Source: Rostrohypoxylon terebratum (Eukaryota; Ascomycota; Sordariomycetes; Xylariales; Hypoxylaceae). From it: DNA of 64,000 bases. Under the pieces are notes generated by a model that saw nothing but the letters and a program-made list of their open reading frames with translations, ran no database searches and was not told the DNA's origin. Shown here in pieces: positions 35,151 through 46,880 of the stretch; the first letter of the stretch is position 1, and each line of letters starts with the position of its first letter. The stretch covers positions 1 through 64,000 of the forward strand of contig MU385895.1 of assembly GCA_022497145.1 (NCBI GenBank), read 5' to 3'. Position numbers and translations under genes: made by a program.

Positions 35151-36140
35151 ATGTCCTCGACAACACCCGCCTCAACAGGGGGCCTGACCCCCGACCAACT
35201 GGCCTCCTTCTGGCGGGACGGGTACCTGATCATCCCGCGCGCGCTCCCCCCCACCACAGTGCAAGCGCTGCTAAACGAAACGCACGCGCTCCTCGAGAAC
35301 TTCCCCCTGTCCTCGCACCCGATGACGCGCTTCAGCACGGGCGAGAAGTCCGCGCACGTCGGGGACGACTACTTCCTGAGCTCCGGTGACAAGATCCGCT
35401 TTTTCTTCGAGGAGGACGCCTTCGACGCCTCGGGCGCGCTGACGAAGCCCAAGGCGCGCGCCATCAACAAGATCGGGCACTACCTGCACGCGCTGTCGCC
35501 GCCCTTCGCCTCGCTGCTCGACCCGGCGCGGAACCCGGACCTGCTGGGCGCGGCGACGAGCGCGGGGAGCGTGGCCGCGGGGAGGAAGGAGAGCCATCCG
35601 GCGGCGATCGCGCGCGCGCTCGGCTTCAGGGACCCCAGGTGTCTGCAGAGCATGGTCATCTGCAAGCAGCCGGAGATCGGGGGCGCCGTGCCGCCGCACC
35701 AGGACTCGACCTTCCTATACACGGACCCGCCGTCCGCCGTCGGGTTCTGGTATGCGCTCGAGGACGCGACCGCCGAGAACGGGTGTCTGAGTTTCCTGCC
35801 GGGGAGCCATCGGTGGGCGCCGGTGGAACAGCGGTTCGTGCGTGCGAAGGCCGGGGGGACCGAGTTTATAGATACGACCGGTCCGCGGTTCCCTGCTGGG
35901 GAGGAGTACGGGGAGGTGGCGGGAAAGACGAAGGATGGCGAGTATGTGATGGGCGAGGTGAAGGCGGGGGATTTGGTGTTGATACATGGCAATTTGCTGC
36001 ATAAGAGTGAGAGGAACTTGAGCCAGAAGGGGCGGATCATTTACACGTTCCATGTCATTGAAGGCGAGGGGGCTAAGTATGATGAGTTGAACTGGCTTCA
36101 ACCGCCTGCGGAGGGACTCACGCGGCTTTATAGAGAGTGA
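35151..36140 (+). CDS. Phytanoyl-CoA dioxygenase domain protein (PHYHD1-like)
   Basis: Single-exon Fe(II)/2-oxoglutarate oxygenase of 329 residues, the usual length for the PHYHD1 group. LTPDQLASFWRDGYLIIP opens the domain. The metal-binding HxD is in PPHQDSTFLYTDP (about residues 182-187), with NGCLSFLPGSH after it, and the distal His and the 2-oxoglutarate Arg lie in LIHGNLLHKSERNLS (about 277-288). Third-position GC is very high in the first two thirds and drops towards the end, unlike its neighbours. Human PHYHD1 acts as a dioxygenase of unclear physiological substrate, and the same uncertainty applies here. It is not closely similar to the broken PhyH gene at 5.8 kb. Confidence 0.9.
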   Translation: MSSTTPASTGGLTPDQLASFWRDGYLIIPRALPPTTVQALLNETHALLENFPLSSHPMTRFSTGEKSAHVGDDYFLSSGDKIRFFFEEDAFDASGALTKPKARAINKIGHYLHALSPPFASLLDPARNPDLLGAATSAGSVAAGRKESHPAAIARALGFRDPRCLQSMVICKQPEIGGAVPPHQDSTFLYTDPPSAVGFWYALEDATAENGCLSFLPGSHRWAPVEQRFVRAKAGGTEFIDTTGPRFPAGEEYGEVAGKTKDGEYVMGEVKAGDLVLIHGNLLHKSERNLSQKGRIIYTFHVIEGEGAKYDELNWLQPPAEGLTRLYRE

Positions 36141-36990
36141 GAAGAGAAATGACGGTACCTTGTATGGAGTAATGAGTGACACGGGAATGTATTTCTCTAA
36201 TTGACTTGGTATTATTACAAGGTACGGATGTTCATTAGAAACGATGCGACGCGATAGATGAATTCACGTCAATAATATACCTCCCAATTACCTAGGTACC
36301 TATGGAAAACGTCGCTGCCCTCCTTTAGGTACCTATTTTGACTTCACTGTGGCTGGCGTAGAAGGGGACTATGGGAATATCATCAGATACCTATGACCTA
36401 TGCAGATACCCGTAGCACAGAATTCAGGGACACATTTCACATTCTCAAGCATCAACACATTCGTATGTGCAATAATTATCGCAATTTATTATGGGCAATA
36501 GCAAGGAACCCTTTTTACATACAATCGGGTTCAACTGCCCATCTGTATAATGATGGAACAGCCGTAGTAAAACTCGCAAAAGCTAGCATTAGCCTGTGAC
36601 CTAGTCCCTCTGAAAATACCCAGTCGTCCGTATCTGAAGAGAAGCTCTCATCTTTTCCTTTGCCACAAAGACTAGGGGGCCCGGGTAATATCCTCGACGG
36701 GTGTCATTCGGGAAACTGCGTTGTATGGTCTGTGAAGGAGTAAAGTATGGGTACAACCAAATGACTAAGGGAGAGTAGAGTCATTTGAAAATGTGGGTGT
36801 TATCGAGAGAGTTGATGAATATGAGTGATGGCAATCGTGTTCCGTGTGCAAATTGCCTCAATGGGCTTTATCGACTTGCAGACTCTTAAATATTTGTCCT
36901 AGTGGAATTCCGACGCTCTTACGAGCACTATCATGTAAAGAGAGGTAGAGAGGTAGAGAGGGATTATCATCCCCTTTACAGATGACGATT
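36141..36990. other. Convergent spacer, no gene seen
   Basis: 850 bases between the convergent dioxygenase and HRP1 genes; contains the HRP1 3' UTR. TTACCTAGGTACCTATGG at 36289-36306 is another copy of the recurring CCTAGGT motif. Confidence 0.5.
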
Positions 36991-39962
36991 CTAGCGTCCG
37001 TAAGGGTGAAAGCCCCGGTTGCCACCTCGTCCTCCACCACGATAATTCGCACCCGGCTTGCCTGCATTCTTCGGGCCCGTGGGTGCGTTGGCCGGAGGCG
37101 CATGTGTAGGATCGACAGGTCCAGGACTTGACTGGTGGGAACCTCGACTCCGGTGAAATCCTCCTCCTCCTCCTCGGCCTCCCTGGTTGAAGTTAGGCTG
37201 CGGGACGTCATCATACATACCCTCCCAGGAGGTTGGGTCTCCGCCACCACCACCCATGTTGCCATAGTTTTGATTGTAGCCACCACGGCCACCACGTCGA
37301 CCTCCGCTACCACGTTGATTGAACATCGGTTGTTGGTTAAACGAATCGAAGCTCTGCTGACTTCCATCACTTTGACTTTGACCCTGGCCACCAGACCCGT
37401 TGCTCATCATCTGATTTTGCAACTGCTGCTGCATTTGTTGCATAAGAGCCGGGTTCATATTGGCCATTGCTGCCATCGGGTTGTTCTGGGAATTCTGTCC
37501 TCCACCCTGAGCCATCTGTTGCTGAAGTTGCTGCATCTGTTGCAGCTGCATCATCTGCATCATAGCAGGGTTCATCGGTCCCATTCCCATGCCCCGGTTC
37601 ATGACCATTTGCTGTTGCATCATAGTCATGTACTGCTGCATCCGTTGCATGTACTGAGCCATGACTTGAGGGGTCATGCCCCCCTGTCCCATCTGATTGC
37701 TCATCTGGCTCTGGGGGCCAGCTTGATCCTCTATTGCGCCACCTTTTCTAAATTTGCCCCGCCTCGAGGCCTCTTCTTCTTCCCGCATATTACCCCGTGG
37801 CTGAGCCTTCTTAACTTCGATAGGCTTGCCGTGGATCTCAAGGTGCGTGCTCAGACACGCTTCAACACCAACTTCGCTTTCGAAAGTAACAAATCCGAAG
37901 CCGCGAGGTCGCCCAGTGTCTTTATCCATCATAAGCGTCGCATCGACAACTCGGCCAAATTGAGCAAAGTAATCCTTGAATTCGGGTTCGGTAGTTTCCT
38001 GGCTAACGCCCCCAACGAAGATCTTGCTCGTCTTTTCCTGCTCGTCGCGAGGAATAGCTCGCTTAGGATCGATCTAGATCTGGCGTTAATCCCGAGTCAC
38101 TTAAGTGGATGCATAAAGCCGAGGTTGGACTTACGATCTTGCCGTCTAAGAAATGCTCTTTGACCATAACAATGTTCACTGTCTTAGGGTCTTTGAATGT
38201 AAGAAATCCAAAGCCGCGAGATCGGCCCGAACCACCATCTCTCATCACGGTGCACTCCGTCACCTCGCCAAATTGGGAGAAGTAATCACGCAAGCTCTCT
38301 AAAGGTGATTATTAGTAATCGACTTCGGATGGAAGAGGAGAAAGGGGTTCCTTACGGTCAGTGGTTTCCCAGTTAAGACCACCAATGAACATCTTGCTAT
38401 ACGAAAATCATGGTTAGCCTTAGCATATCCAAATCTAGTACAGAATGAAAAGAAAGTGCGTTGACAACGAAAACAAGTCAGTATATGTGGCTCAAACAGG
38501 GCACGAGTGCCAGTTGGCAAGCTCATTGCGCTCGTATGTGGGTGGCTGGCTATAAGTTCGTATGGTCAAGCTTTCGGCCATTCGTCATCATCTATTGGGC
38601 GAGCCGGTTGATCGAAAATCCGGACGGGGAGATTGATATCTAGGAATCTTCGGCCAGTTTCAGAGTCGTCGTGATCAGAGAAGTGGTGAGAATGTCCTCC
38701 TCTTAGTTCTTAGACATGCCCATAATAGGTGGCGTTGTGTACGTGAGATCTCTTAGAACTCCTGGGGAAATCTTGCAGTGTAGTTCAGATGGAGGTGATG
38801 ATGCATGGGCCAGTAGTATTATCCGAGGAGCAAGGCCTTAACAGCACTGCTCAATAGAACAAGACAACGGCAGGGTGATGACAGGTGATGTCTGAATTGT
38901 CGAATTTTGTTCTCGTCTCTTTGCTATCGCCAAGCTAGGACATAACTTCGAGCGCTATTCGCTGCCAATTCTCTTGTTACAGCCTTCAAAGTTATAGTTC
39001 TTCGTGGGCTTTATGAGCCTATCCCTGATGAGTGGCTACGGAAGGGCAGTAGTAGTGTTCTGTGTACTGACTATAGTCGACCTTTTATCGTTGGTTTCCT
39101 TTTTATGGAGGCAGTGACTCATCCTTCGTCTCTATCTTCTCTTTCTTCCCTGAAATGCCCTTCTTGAGATCTGGACGGCTGGCTTGCCTTCCCCTTGGCT
39201 ATGCATTTGAGTGTCGACTAACTTAGTATACCACTATCATGTCTCCATATTGTAGATAGCATGCGAGACAGAAATCATCCTCCTGCTCGCCAATGCCCTC
39301 CTTGAAGCCCAGGATATCAAAACCATACTCTTTCGATCGCCCAAAGAATGATTGGGAAGTTTCTATCTTCTTAATCAAGAGCTTTGGGCATCTAAGAATC
39401 TTCTGTTTGCCATTTTTTTGAACTGGTAGATGACGAATGCATGATAAAAACAAGATCTAAAGGGAAAAAACTTACCCATCTTCCTTGGCACTGGGTCCTC
39501 GGGTGGTGTGGAACGCGGAAGAAGAATCATCTTGATGGGATTGGGCATTAGGAGCAGCACCAGTAGGGCCGTTGCCTAAGTTAAAGTCCACATCGTCATC
39601 GTCATCATAATTATCATCTTGGTACTCATCACCATACCCGTTCTCCTCAGTGGTGTGAGCTACATCATTGGCTCCGACTTCCTGTTCCGGTTCAGGTCTA
39701 CTGTACGATTCTACTGCTGGCTGCTGGCTGAAGGACGCGGCGGCAGGGGCAGGGACAGAAACCGGCGGTTGTGCTGCGGGTGCTGCAGGGGCTGTGGGTT
39801 GCGCGTTATCGTCGTCATACCTAGAATGAGAGTGGTTAGTGGTAAGTACGGGCGCAAAACATGTACAGAGGTAGTGAAGTAGAGAGTAGAGAGTAGAGAA
39901 TATCATTCTTACAGGTCAGCGAATAGATCAATCTCGAGATTCTCATTCTCAGCTTCCGCCAT
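36991..39962 (-). CDS. HRP1: hnRNP / cleavage factor IB RNA-binding protein, 2 RRMs, 5 exons
   Basis: Nuclear-cytoplasmic shuttling RNA-binding protein for mRNA 3'-end formation (yeast Hrp1/Nab4). Exons 39962-39913, 39820-39476, 38396-38356, 38298-38135 and 38073-36991 join in frame to 560 residues. An acidic, Pro/Ala-rich N-terminus leads to EDG-KMFIGGLNWETTDQSLRDYF, the start of RRM1 at about residue 132, which spans two introns and includes GFGFLTF. RRM2 begins SKIFVGGVSQET with RGFGFVTFE. The C-terminal half is Met/Gln-rich and prion-like (QQMQQLQQQM and similar), then Gly-rich with RGG motifs (RGGRGGYNQ). The third exon is only 41 bases, and the intron before it is 1,079 bases, unusually long for this genome. 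Confidence 0.93.
38397..39475 (-). other. Long (1,079-nt) intron of the HRP1 gene
   Basis: Bounded by donor gtaag at 39475 and acceptor atag ending at 38397. The flanking exons join to the canonical EDGKMFIGGLNW, so no coding exon is missing. Other introns in the window are about 45-135 nt. No RNA gene was recognised inside. Confidence 0.75.
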
Positions 39963-41156
39963 GGTGGGAAATGTCGCAATACAGTTGCCTGACGCGTCAA
40001 GGGAAACTCGAGGTAGGACGTTGACGTTGATTCGGATTCGGCCTGGACTAGAATTGAGGATAGGGAATGAGGAATGGGAAATGACGGCAAAGTCAATCTG
40101 ATCCAATCAACCGAGCATGCGATAATGTTTTTGTAAAGAAAACAGGAACAAGATTAGATGAATACTACGAAAAGTAATTACACACGAAGAACATGTGGTT
40201 GAAGGATGGAAGAAATATGTGGTAGAAATGTCCGATTCGTGTCCTAACCGGAAGCTAAGCGTGGTTGAGGAAAAGAATTAAGAGTAGCCTTCTGAAATCT
40301 TCCTGTCGTAGACACGACATGAGAAATCTTAGGCCAATGGGAGACGCGAGGAACCATGGCAGGCAAACTTTCCACTAGCTAAGGTTCGATGGTCGTGCAC
40401 AGACCACTGCCATCATCCAATCAACTGACATAGAGCTGTGTACTATGTGGGGCACTGACTTGTGACTACCTTATCAAGCCACAATTTGTACAGTGAGCTG
40501 TACAGTCTGTATACTATATTAATGGATTAGTTGGGGCACATGCAGCTTCCCAAAGGTTATGCTGTAATAGTCTCCAATCATCTTGATTAGCGCCTTCCGC
40601 TGCGATATAGGCAGATACATAGGTACATACAAGTTGCCCCAGAGAAGCTTGGTATAGTAATAAATCATATACATATCTTGAAATCTGTGACGGTCGAAAA
40701 TACGATATAAATCCAATGGATATTTACCTAGTTTTAGCTACTACCTATGATGACACACATGATACAGTACATCAATTGCCAAAGTACATCTCAGGTACCT
40801 ATAACTGCCGAGGCTTAAGTTGTGGCTTTAAAGTTTATCGAGGGGCATAAGGTTACTACTGTTACTGCATTAGCTCAATCATCCGACGTACCTTCCCATA
40901 CAACTATGGTAGCAACATCCAAGTATCCCAAGCCTTGGCCCTTGTCAACTTCCAAGTTCCAAGGTTGTCAACGGTTGAATCGCACTTCAATACCAAAACA
41001 ACAATGTCGCTGTGATCGCTTTCCAACAAATAACTTATATAACTTGCTATGTTTTCATCCTCGGGAAGCGGCAAGAAGCCGCCGTCCCAGCAGGTCAGTT
41101 CTCACACTTTTATATCAAAGAGATTCAATCTTTCAAAGCTAACAATGACGTAGGAA
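39963..41156. other. Divergent intergenic region, 1.2 kb
   Basis: Promoter space for HRP1 (left) and GYP1 (right). One plus-strand open frame of 106 codons (40822-41142) shows no similarity or splice logic and is taken as chance. Confidence 0.45.
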
Positions 41157-43252
41157 ATGATCCAAGTCGGTGAGTAAAGTGCAATCCGTTTGCTTCGTTT
41201 TGGACCTCCACATCACGATCGTCACTATGCGCTTTTGGGCGCTTAATTTAATATCAGAAAACTACAGTCGCTAATAACTACATTTTCCCCTCTCTTAACA
41301 GATAGATCAGAGTAGGTCCACATATTTGTGCCACCTCGAAGTCATCGCAAGCTAATGTCAATCTAGGTCGGCTTCGCCTTTCTGGCGTGCTCAAAGAGAA
41401 GGCACCCCAAAGAGATTAGGCCGAGATCCGAATCTAGTCGTCGGCGCCGCTTACTCGCATGCAGATATGCTGAAATTGGATAACCTGTATGTTAACTAAC
41501 TTGATATCCTTGAATTTTTTCGCTAACTTAACGTCCTACAACAGGACTCTATCTGGTTCATCGTCCCGGCCGAGAACTCCTCCCTCTTCCTCTTCGCAAA
41601 AGCTTAGAACTACCGACGTTAGCTCGCCACCGCCGAAGCCCTCGTCTGGATTATCTTCGCCTCCTCTAAAGAGTTATTTCAGCTTCTTGTCAAATACAAA
41701 TCGCGATTGGGACGTTGGAGACCCCGAAATGCCTGAAGGGGACGATATGTTCGGATATGAAGACGACGATGGGGATGATTTCGGCCTTCCAAGCTTATCT
41801 AATATGACACGACGTTCTCGACGAGCGGCGGCGGCAGCAGCTCAAACCGCTTCCTCTTCACCATTTCAAACGACGCCTCTCGATGCTGCACTTGGTTTGT
41901 CTAGCAGACGCTATTCGAATAGTGCAGACATAGCTATCGAACGACCCGCACCAACCTATCCAATGCCAAAAAAGAGCGAAGGGAAGATCCTGAGACCACA
42001 ATACAAAGATATTCTCAAAGGTACTCCTCATTTCATTTGATTTCCCAGAGTCGTCTAGATAGGTTGCTCATATGATACAGACCCGGCCAATGCTTTACAT
42101 CTCATCGATCATCCGTCGACCCCAGCCAACGCAACTCCAAAGGAGATAGATGTCATCAATTCTCGTATAACGAAGATCAATAAGTTCAAAAAGATACTCC
42201 AGGCCAGCACAATACCTCTAGTTGATCTGAGAGCACTGGCGTGGGGCGGTGTCCCCGAAGAAGTTCGCGCTATGACATGGCAGCTTTTGCTGAGTTATTT
42301 GCCGACTAGTAGTGAAAGGCGTGTCGCAACGCTCGAGCGGAAGCGGAAAGAATATCTTGACGGTGTACGTCAAGCTTTCGAACGAGGGGCAAATCCTGCC
42401 TCAAGTGGTCGAGCAAGAGGTCTCGATGAAGCGATATGGCATCAGATCAGTATAGATGTCCCAAGGACAAATCCCCACATCGAGTTGTACAGCTATGAAG
42501 CAACACAGCGCTCATTGGAACGAATACTATATCTTTGGGCCATCCGACATCCAGCGAGCGGCTACGTGCAGGGAATCAACGACCTGGTCACTCCCTTTTG
42601 GGAAGTTTTTCTGGGCGCCTACATAACGGATTGCAATATCGAAAGCGGCATGGACCCGGGACAATTACCGAAGGCCGTGCTTGACGCAGTGGAGGCCGAC
42701 TCATTCTGGTGCTTGACTAAATTGCTTGACGGAATTCAGGATCATTACATTGTTGCTCAACCTGGAATTCAACGCCAAGTTGCTGCGCTTCGGGATCTTA
42801 CCGCTAGGATCGATGAAGGACTTGCAAAGCACCTTGAAAACGAGCATGTTGAGTTTATCCAATTCAGCTTTCGCTGGATGAATTGTCTCCTCATGAGAGA
42901 GATTAGCGTCCGAAATACCATTCGGATGTGGGATACTTACCTAGTATGTTCTTTCTCACGCATTCTCAGCCACGACGTCGCTAATTATATACAGGCTGAG
43001 GAACAAGGTTTCTCCGAGTTTCACTTATACGTCTGCGCAGCATTTCTCGTGAAGTGGTCGACCAAACTCGTGAAGATGGACTTCCAGGAGATTATGATGT
43101 TTCTACAGGCATTACCTACTCGCGACTGGACCGAAAAGGACATAGAACTCTTGCTTAGCGAAGCTTACATTTGGCAAACGCTTTTCAAGAATTCATCTGC
43201 CCACCTGAGAGGCGGTCCAAGCCGAGCCCCTACGACCGACCTGCAGTTATAA
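41157..43252 (+). CDS. GYP1: Rab GTPase-activating protein, TBC domain (Gyp1/TBC1D22-like), 6 exons
   Basis: Activates GTP hydrolysis by Golgi Rab proteins. Exons 41157-41169, 41302-41311, 41367-41486, 41545-42020, 42081-42943 and 42995-43252 join in frame to 579 residues. The start is MIQVDRSESASPFWRAQREG, built across a 10-base microexon. A Ser/Pro-rich, acidic N-terminal half is followed by the TBC domain from LRALAWGGVPEEVRAMTW, with the arginine-finger motif ISIDVPRTNP and the glutamine-finger motif SGYVQGINDL, then RWMNCLLMRE and MWDTYL-AEEQGFSEFH. The last intron (42944-42994) is 51 bases with no stop, so unspliced RNA would stay open. The three small 5' exons rest on frame continuity alone; an alternative start is Met at 41467. 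Confidence 0.88.
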
Positions 43253-43781
43253 ACATTATTGGAAGTCCGGTCATGTACATATTTCACACCGCCGTTCAGC
43301 CAACGCTCGGACCAGCGTATGGGCAGATTCTAATCACCACAAAGGACCACTATAACCATACTCGTTCAATAGAGCTAATCTACGACCTAGGATGCCTTGA
43401 ACTATATTCCTCTGAAGAAAAAAACCTCTACCCAGGAAATGTCCTACTATTTTTAGGTGTCTCGTGGAACGAAATTGTCATCCGAGGCGTCCTGCTTCCA
43501 TGATAGTTAAATAATAGCCGCGAGGTGTCACTGGGAAGGCTGATTATATGTACCTAAGAATGCAAGCAGGCATCTCAAATCAGCAAGCAACGACCGAGAA
43601 GAGTCACCAACATAATATAGCGAGCCGGGAGCACCTCATATATCGTTCTATTTGGCTCCGCGAATTGCACTTTCCTCTGGGCTAACTGACAGGTAGGTAT
43701 GTCCTAAGCGGCGATAACTAGGTACCTACATACCTAGGCACACATATCCGAAGGGTTTTCATAATTTGTTATCTCCCAGAT
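43253..43781. other. Convergent spacer
   Basis: About 530 bases between the convergent GYP1 and flavin oxidoreductase genes. An open frame overlapping the GYP1 end (to 43503) is out of frame with it and shows no family. CTAGGTACCTACATACCTAGGCAC lies at about 43718-43741. Confidence 0.5.
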
Positions 43782-45191
43782 TCAAGACGCCGATGGTTCT
43801 ACTACTCCATAAGGCTTCGACTCCAGTGATTCGATCCTAACATGATCGAGGACCTCTCTTTTCGACCTCGTCGAGAATGCTGCTACCCATTTAGCAAAGC
43901 CCTTTAGGAAGCTGTCAATTGAAGCTTGGTCTGACGAGTCTATTGGTTGTTGGTTAAGGCTCATTTGGAGCATATGCGCCCCAGCTAACGATGCTCCTAC
44001 GCCCCAAGAATCTTCGCCTCCGAGAACGTTTGTGTCACCCACCAAGGGCTTGATGCACCCGTCCTTTCCATTCTGCAGTATTTCTATCGGCAATCTAGGT
44101 TCCGCAGCACTGGGACGCCCTAAGCCAACCCCATCTAACCCGCTCTTCTCAAGCGCATCTACCATCGCGCCCACGGTCCTAATCCCTCCAGTGATAAATG
44201 TCCGCGCACGCTTCACATGAGGAATAACTAGCTCCGCGAATTCAATGAAGAATGCTTCCCGCCGACGCGTGCTCTCCCTTTTGTGATGCCAAGCAGGCTC
44301 CTCATACGTGCCGCCGCTCAGCTCAACGATATCAAAGCGATGCGCCTCTAGCAGGGAGACGAGTTGCGCCGCCTCCTCAGCCGAGAACCCGCCGTCCTGG
44401 AATTCGACACTATTGATCTTGATCGCGAGCACGAAATCCGGGCCTGTTGCACTCCGCACACCATCCGCGATCTCGCAAATCAGCCGCGCGCGGTTCGCTA
44501 ACGAACCCCCGTACGAATCCGTTCTTAGATTCGTTGTCGGGGACAGGAATTGCGCGAGCAAGTACCCGTGCGCGGCGTGCAGCTGGATCCCGTCGAAGCC
44601 TGCCTTCTCGAGGTATGCGGCGGCGAAAACGAACGCATCCTTGATATGAGCGATTTCGTCGAGACTTGCTGGGTGCGGCTTGCCAAACGCGTAGAGGGCT
44701 CCAATACCTTTCGTGAGTTGCACGTCAGACGCCGAGACCGGATTTTCTTGTAAGGCGAATTCGGTTTGTCGGCCTGGGTGGTTTAGCTGAGCGAGGAAGA
44801 CAGAACCCCCACGTTTTCCAGCTGCGGCTAGTTTTCGGTAGGCGGCGAAGCGCGGGTCGGTGTCGGGGTCGGTTTTTGTTGGGGAGTGAGGCGATAAAGA
44901 AGGCGCAAGGATCATGTTTCCCGGCGCTTCGAGATGCGTGGGATCTACAATTACGTTGCCCGTTACGATGGTCCCCCATCCGCCGTCGCCCCAGTGCCCG
45001 TACAGATCTAGGAGCTGCTGCGTAGGGATCCCGCTTACGTTCATGTCATCGGGGTCCCACGTCGCTAGACGCTCCGTCATGGCGACTTTCATAAATCGGT
45101 TCGGTAATACGACGGAGGAAAAGGGCAGGGATAACGGCGAGCCGAGGGGCGATGGGTCGACGGGCCGACTGGCGTAACGGGTTGGCGGCAT
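43782..45191 (-). CDS. NADH:flavin oxidoreductase (old yellow enzyme family)
   Basis: FMN-dependent ene-reductase-type oxidoreductase, 469 residues, one exon. TIM-barrel marks in order: LPFSSVVLPNRFMKVAMTE at the N-terminus, FLAQLNHPGRQ, GFDGIQLHAAHGYLLAQFLSP (substrate and FMN-binding His region), TDSYGGSLANRARL, LAIKINSVEF, VELSGGTYEEP and TFITGGIRTVGAM with GVGLGRPSAAEP for phosphate binding. The sequence matches the bacterial YqjM-like / fungal NADH-oxidase branch and not the classical yeast OYE branch. The substrate cannot be predicted. The gene lies convergent to GYP1. Confidence 0.92.
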   Translation of the reverse strand: MPPTRYASRPVDPSPLGSPLSLPFSSVVLPNRFMKVAMTERLATWDPDDMNVSGIPTQQLLDLYGHWGDGGWGTIVTGNVIVDPTHLEAPGNMILAPSLSPHSPTKTDPDTDPRFAAYRKLAAAGKRGGSVFLAQLNHPGRQTEFALQENPVSASDVQLTKGIGALYAFGKPHPASLDEIAHIKDAFVFAAAYLEKAGFDGIQLHAAHGYLLAQFLSPTTNLRTDSYGGSLANRARLICEIADGVRSATGPDFVLAIKINSVEFQDGGFSAEEAAQLVSLLEAHRFDIVELSGGTYEEPAWHHKRESTRRREAFFIEFAELVIPHVKRARTFITGGIRTVGAMVDALEKSGLDGVGLGRPSAAEPRLPIEILQNGKDGCIKPLVGDTNVLGGEDSWGVGASLAGAHMLQMSLNQQPIDSSDQASIDSFLKGFAKWVAAFSTRSKREVLDHVRIESLESKPYGVVEPSAS

Positions 45192-46880
45192 GGTGGTGGC
45201 TTCGGTGGCGTCGCGCCACGCTGATATGCTGGTATCGCTGGTTGAAGTTTGGTGTTACGACCAGATAGGTATCTGAAGCAACTATAATGAGACAGGCGTC
45301 AAAATTCACCCAATTTCGCGCCACATATGCACCATTTGTCCCTATAGAGTCTTCATATGTTTGTTCTCGGGGTTTGATGACGTTCACGACGTAGACATGC
45401 TTTACTATTTTCTAGACACGTACGAGTTACGAGGGTTACATTTCACCCACGCCAGGCTATACTTGCCTAGAGCCGCCAGCCCGGAACTGCCTGAATGCGT
45501 TTGTGGCATTTGTGGCAAGGCCTAGACCCCATTCTCGGCAATACGGAATCTATGTGAGGCTCTGCTTTGGCTCAATGCTTATGTCTACCTATTCATAACG
45601 ACTTGGTATAGGTAGTTATCATATAGTGGCTTACTAATGATGTCATATTACACGAAGTTTAATAGAAATGCATGAGTTTCTCAACGAGTTAAGGGTACCT
45701 AAGCAGCTTTTAGGCGATAGAGCAGTTGTGCGTGAATCAAGCCTATCCAATTGTATGTTTCCTCCCTGCTAAAATTAACCAATCGACTCTGGGCAGAATA
45801 TACGGCTATCAGTAAGGTAGAGGTAAGCTACGAGGTCGCTATCCGAAGCTATCATATATGATATCCTTGCCAACCTATAGATATGTCAGGGTTGCTAATC
45901 CGGTGAGACCTTCCACATATACAGCTAGGCACGTATATATGTATGTATGTATGTATGGATGTATGGATAGGTAGGTACCTATCTGTCGAGATTCACACCA
46001 CCAATTCCATATGAATGAATCGAGTCATGATGCAATTCGCGCCTATCCCACGCTTTCCCGCTTTATCGAGTCTATCGGGATCTAAGAGCCTCCAATATTC
46101 CGTCCAATAGCAAAGCTACCTAGATAAGTATCTGTCGATTTCGTATCCATCACAAGACGAATCGGAATTTGGAATCGGTCTTAATGTAAGGAGGGTAGGA
46201 TGCCTCAAAAGCTGAGGAGGGGTGTGATACTCTGCTAATGGAAGCCAAGAGGTGAATCACTTGAAGCAGATAGCTTTGGGTTCCCGATTAGTGGTGATCA
46301 TACAAGTGCCGGCAGGTTTAGACAAGCCAATGCTCTTACGTACTGGTAGGTGGCTTGATGCGCTGACACCTTGCCCAGGGACAAGCTAGGTAATCACCAG
46401 GTAGGTAGGTATCTCAAGTACAGCACATCATAAAAAGTAAGTAGTCTTTAGCTCATGCCATCCGGGGGCTCTGAGAATGATTTCTCATGAATTTGTCAGT
46501 TCAACAGGTGCTAAATTAGGTGCTCAAAGATGTGATATATAGGATAGGCTTGCATGTAGTTTGACAGGCGAGTGCATGCTTACTTGGGAGAAGCAAGCCC
46601 TCGCGTAGAGTTGCCACAATGTAGAGTGATATCACATGGAGATGCTAATGATTAGCCTGGTTTACGAGCTATCACTTCGAGACAAACCAGATGTATACAA
46701 CCCCGCGCTTCTAGTACATTGCGTAACGCGAATTTCGTCTATTCCGCATGATTGTGCTTACATATCATCGTTGGACCATCCCGGCGAGGTGGAATATATG
46801 TAGAGAAGATATTTGACAACGTTTTCGAATCATTTTTCAAGACCCAACTCGGTCATATCGTATTCTTCAAACATTATACG
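45192..46880. other. Divergent intergenic region, 1.7 kb
   Basis: Promoters of the flavin oxidoreductase (minus) and the P450 (plus). Contains a GTAT/GGAT microsatellite followed by GGTAGGTACC (45932-45978) and several TAGGTA words. No gene-like frame. Confidence 0.5.
45932..45978. repeat. GTAT/GGAT microsatellite
   Basis: Tandem GTAT units, then GGAT variants, ending in a TAGGTAGGTACC stretch. Confidence 0.75.

Noticed and set aside
35271..36182. Long minus-strand and alternative-frame open frames over the PHYHD1-like gene
   Set aside because: High GC3 removes stops in the other frames; the plus-strand frame carries all family motifs.
40822..41142. 106-codon plus-strand open frame upstream of GYP1
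   Set aside because: Amino-acid composition looks random and it overlaps the GYP1 leader; no homology recognised.
43171..43503. 110-codon frame overlapping the end of GYP1
   Set aside because: Out of frame with the TBC gene, starts inside its last exon, and shows no recognisable family.
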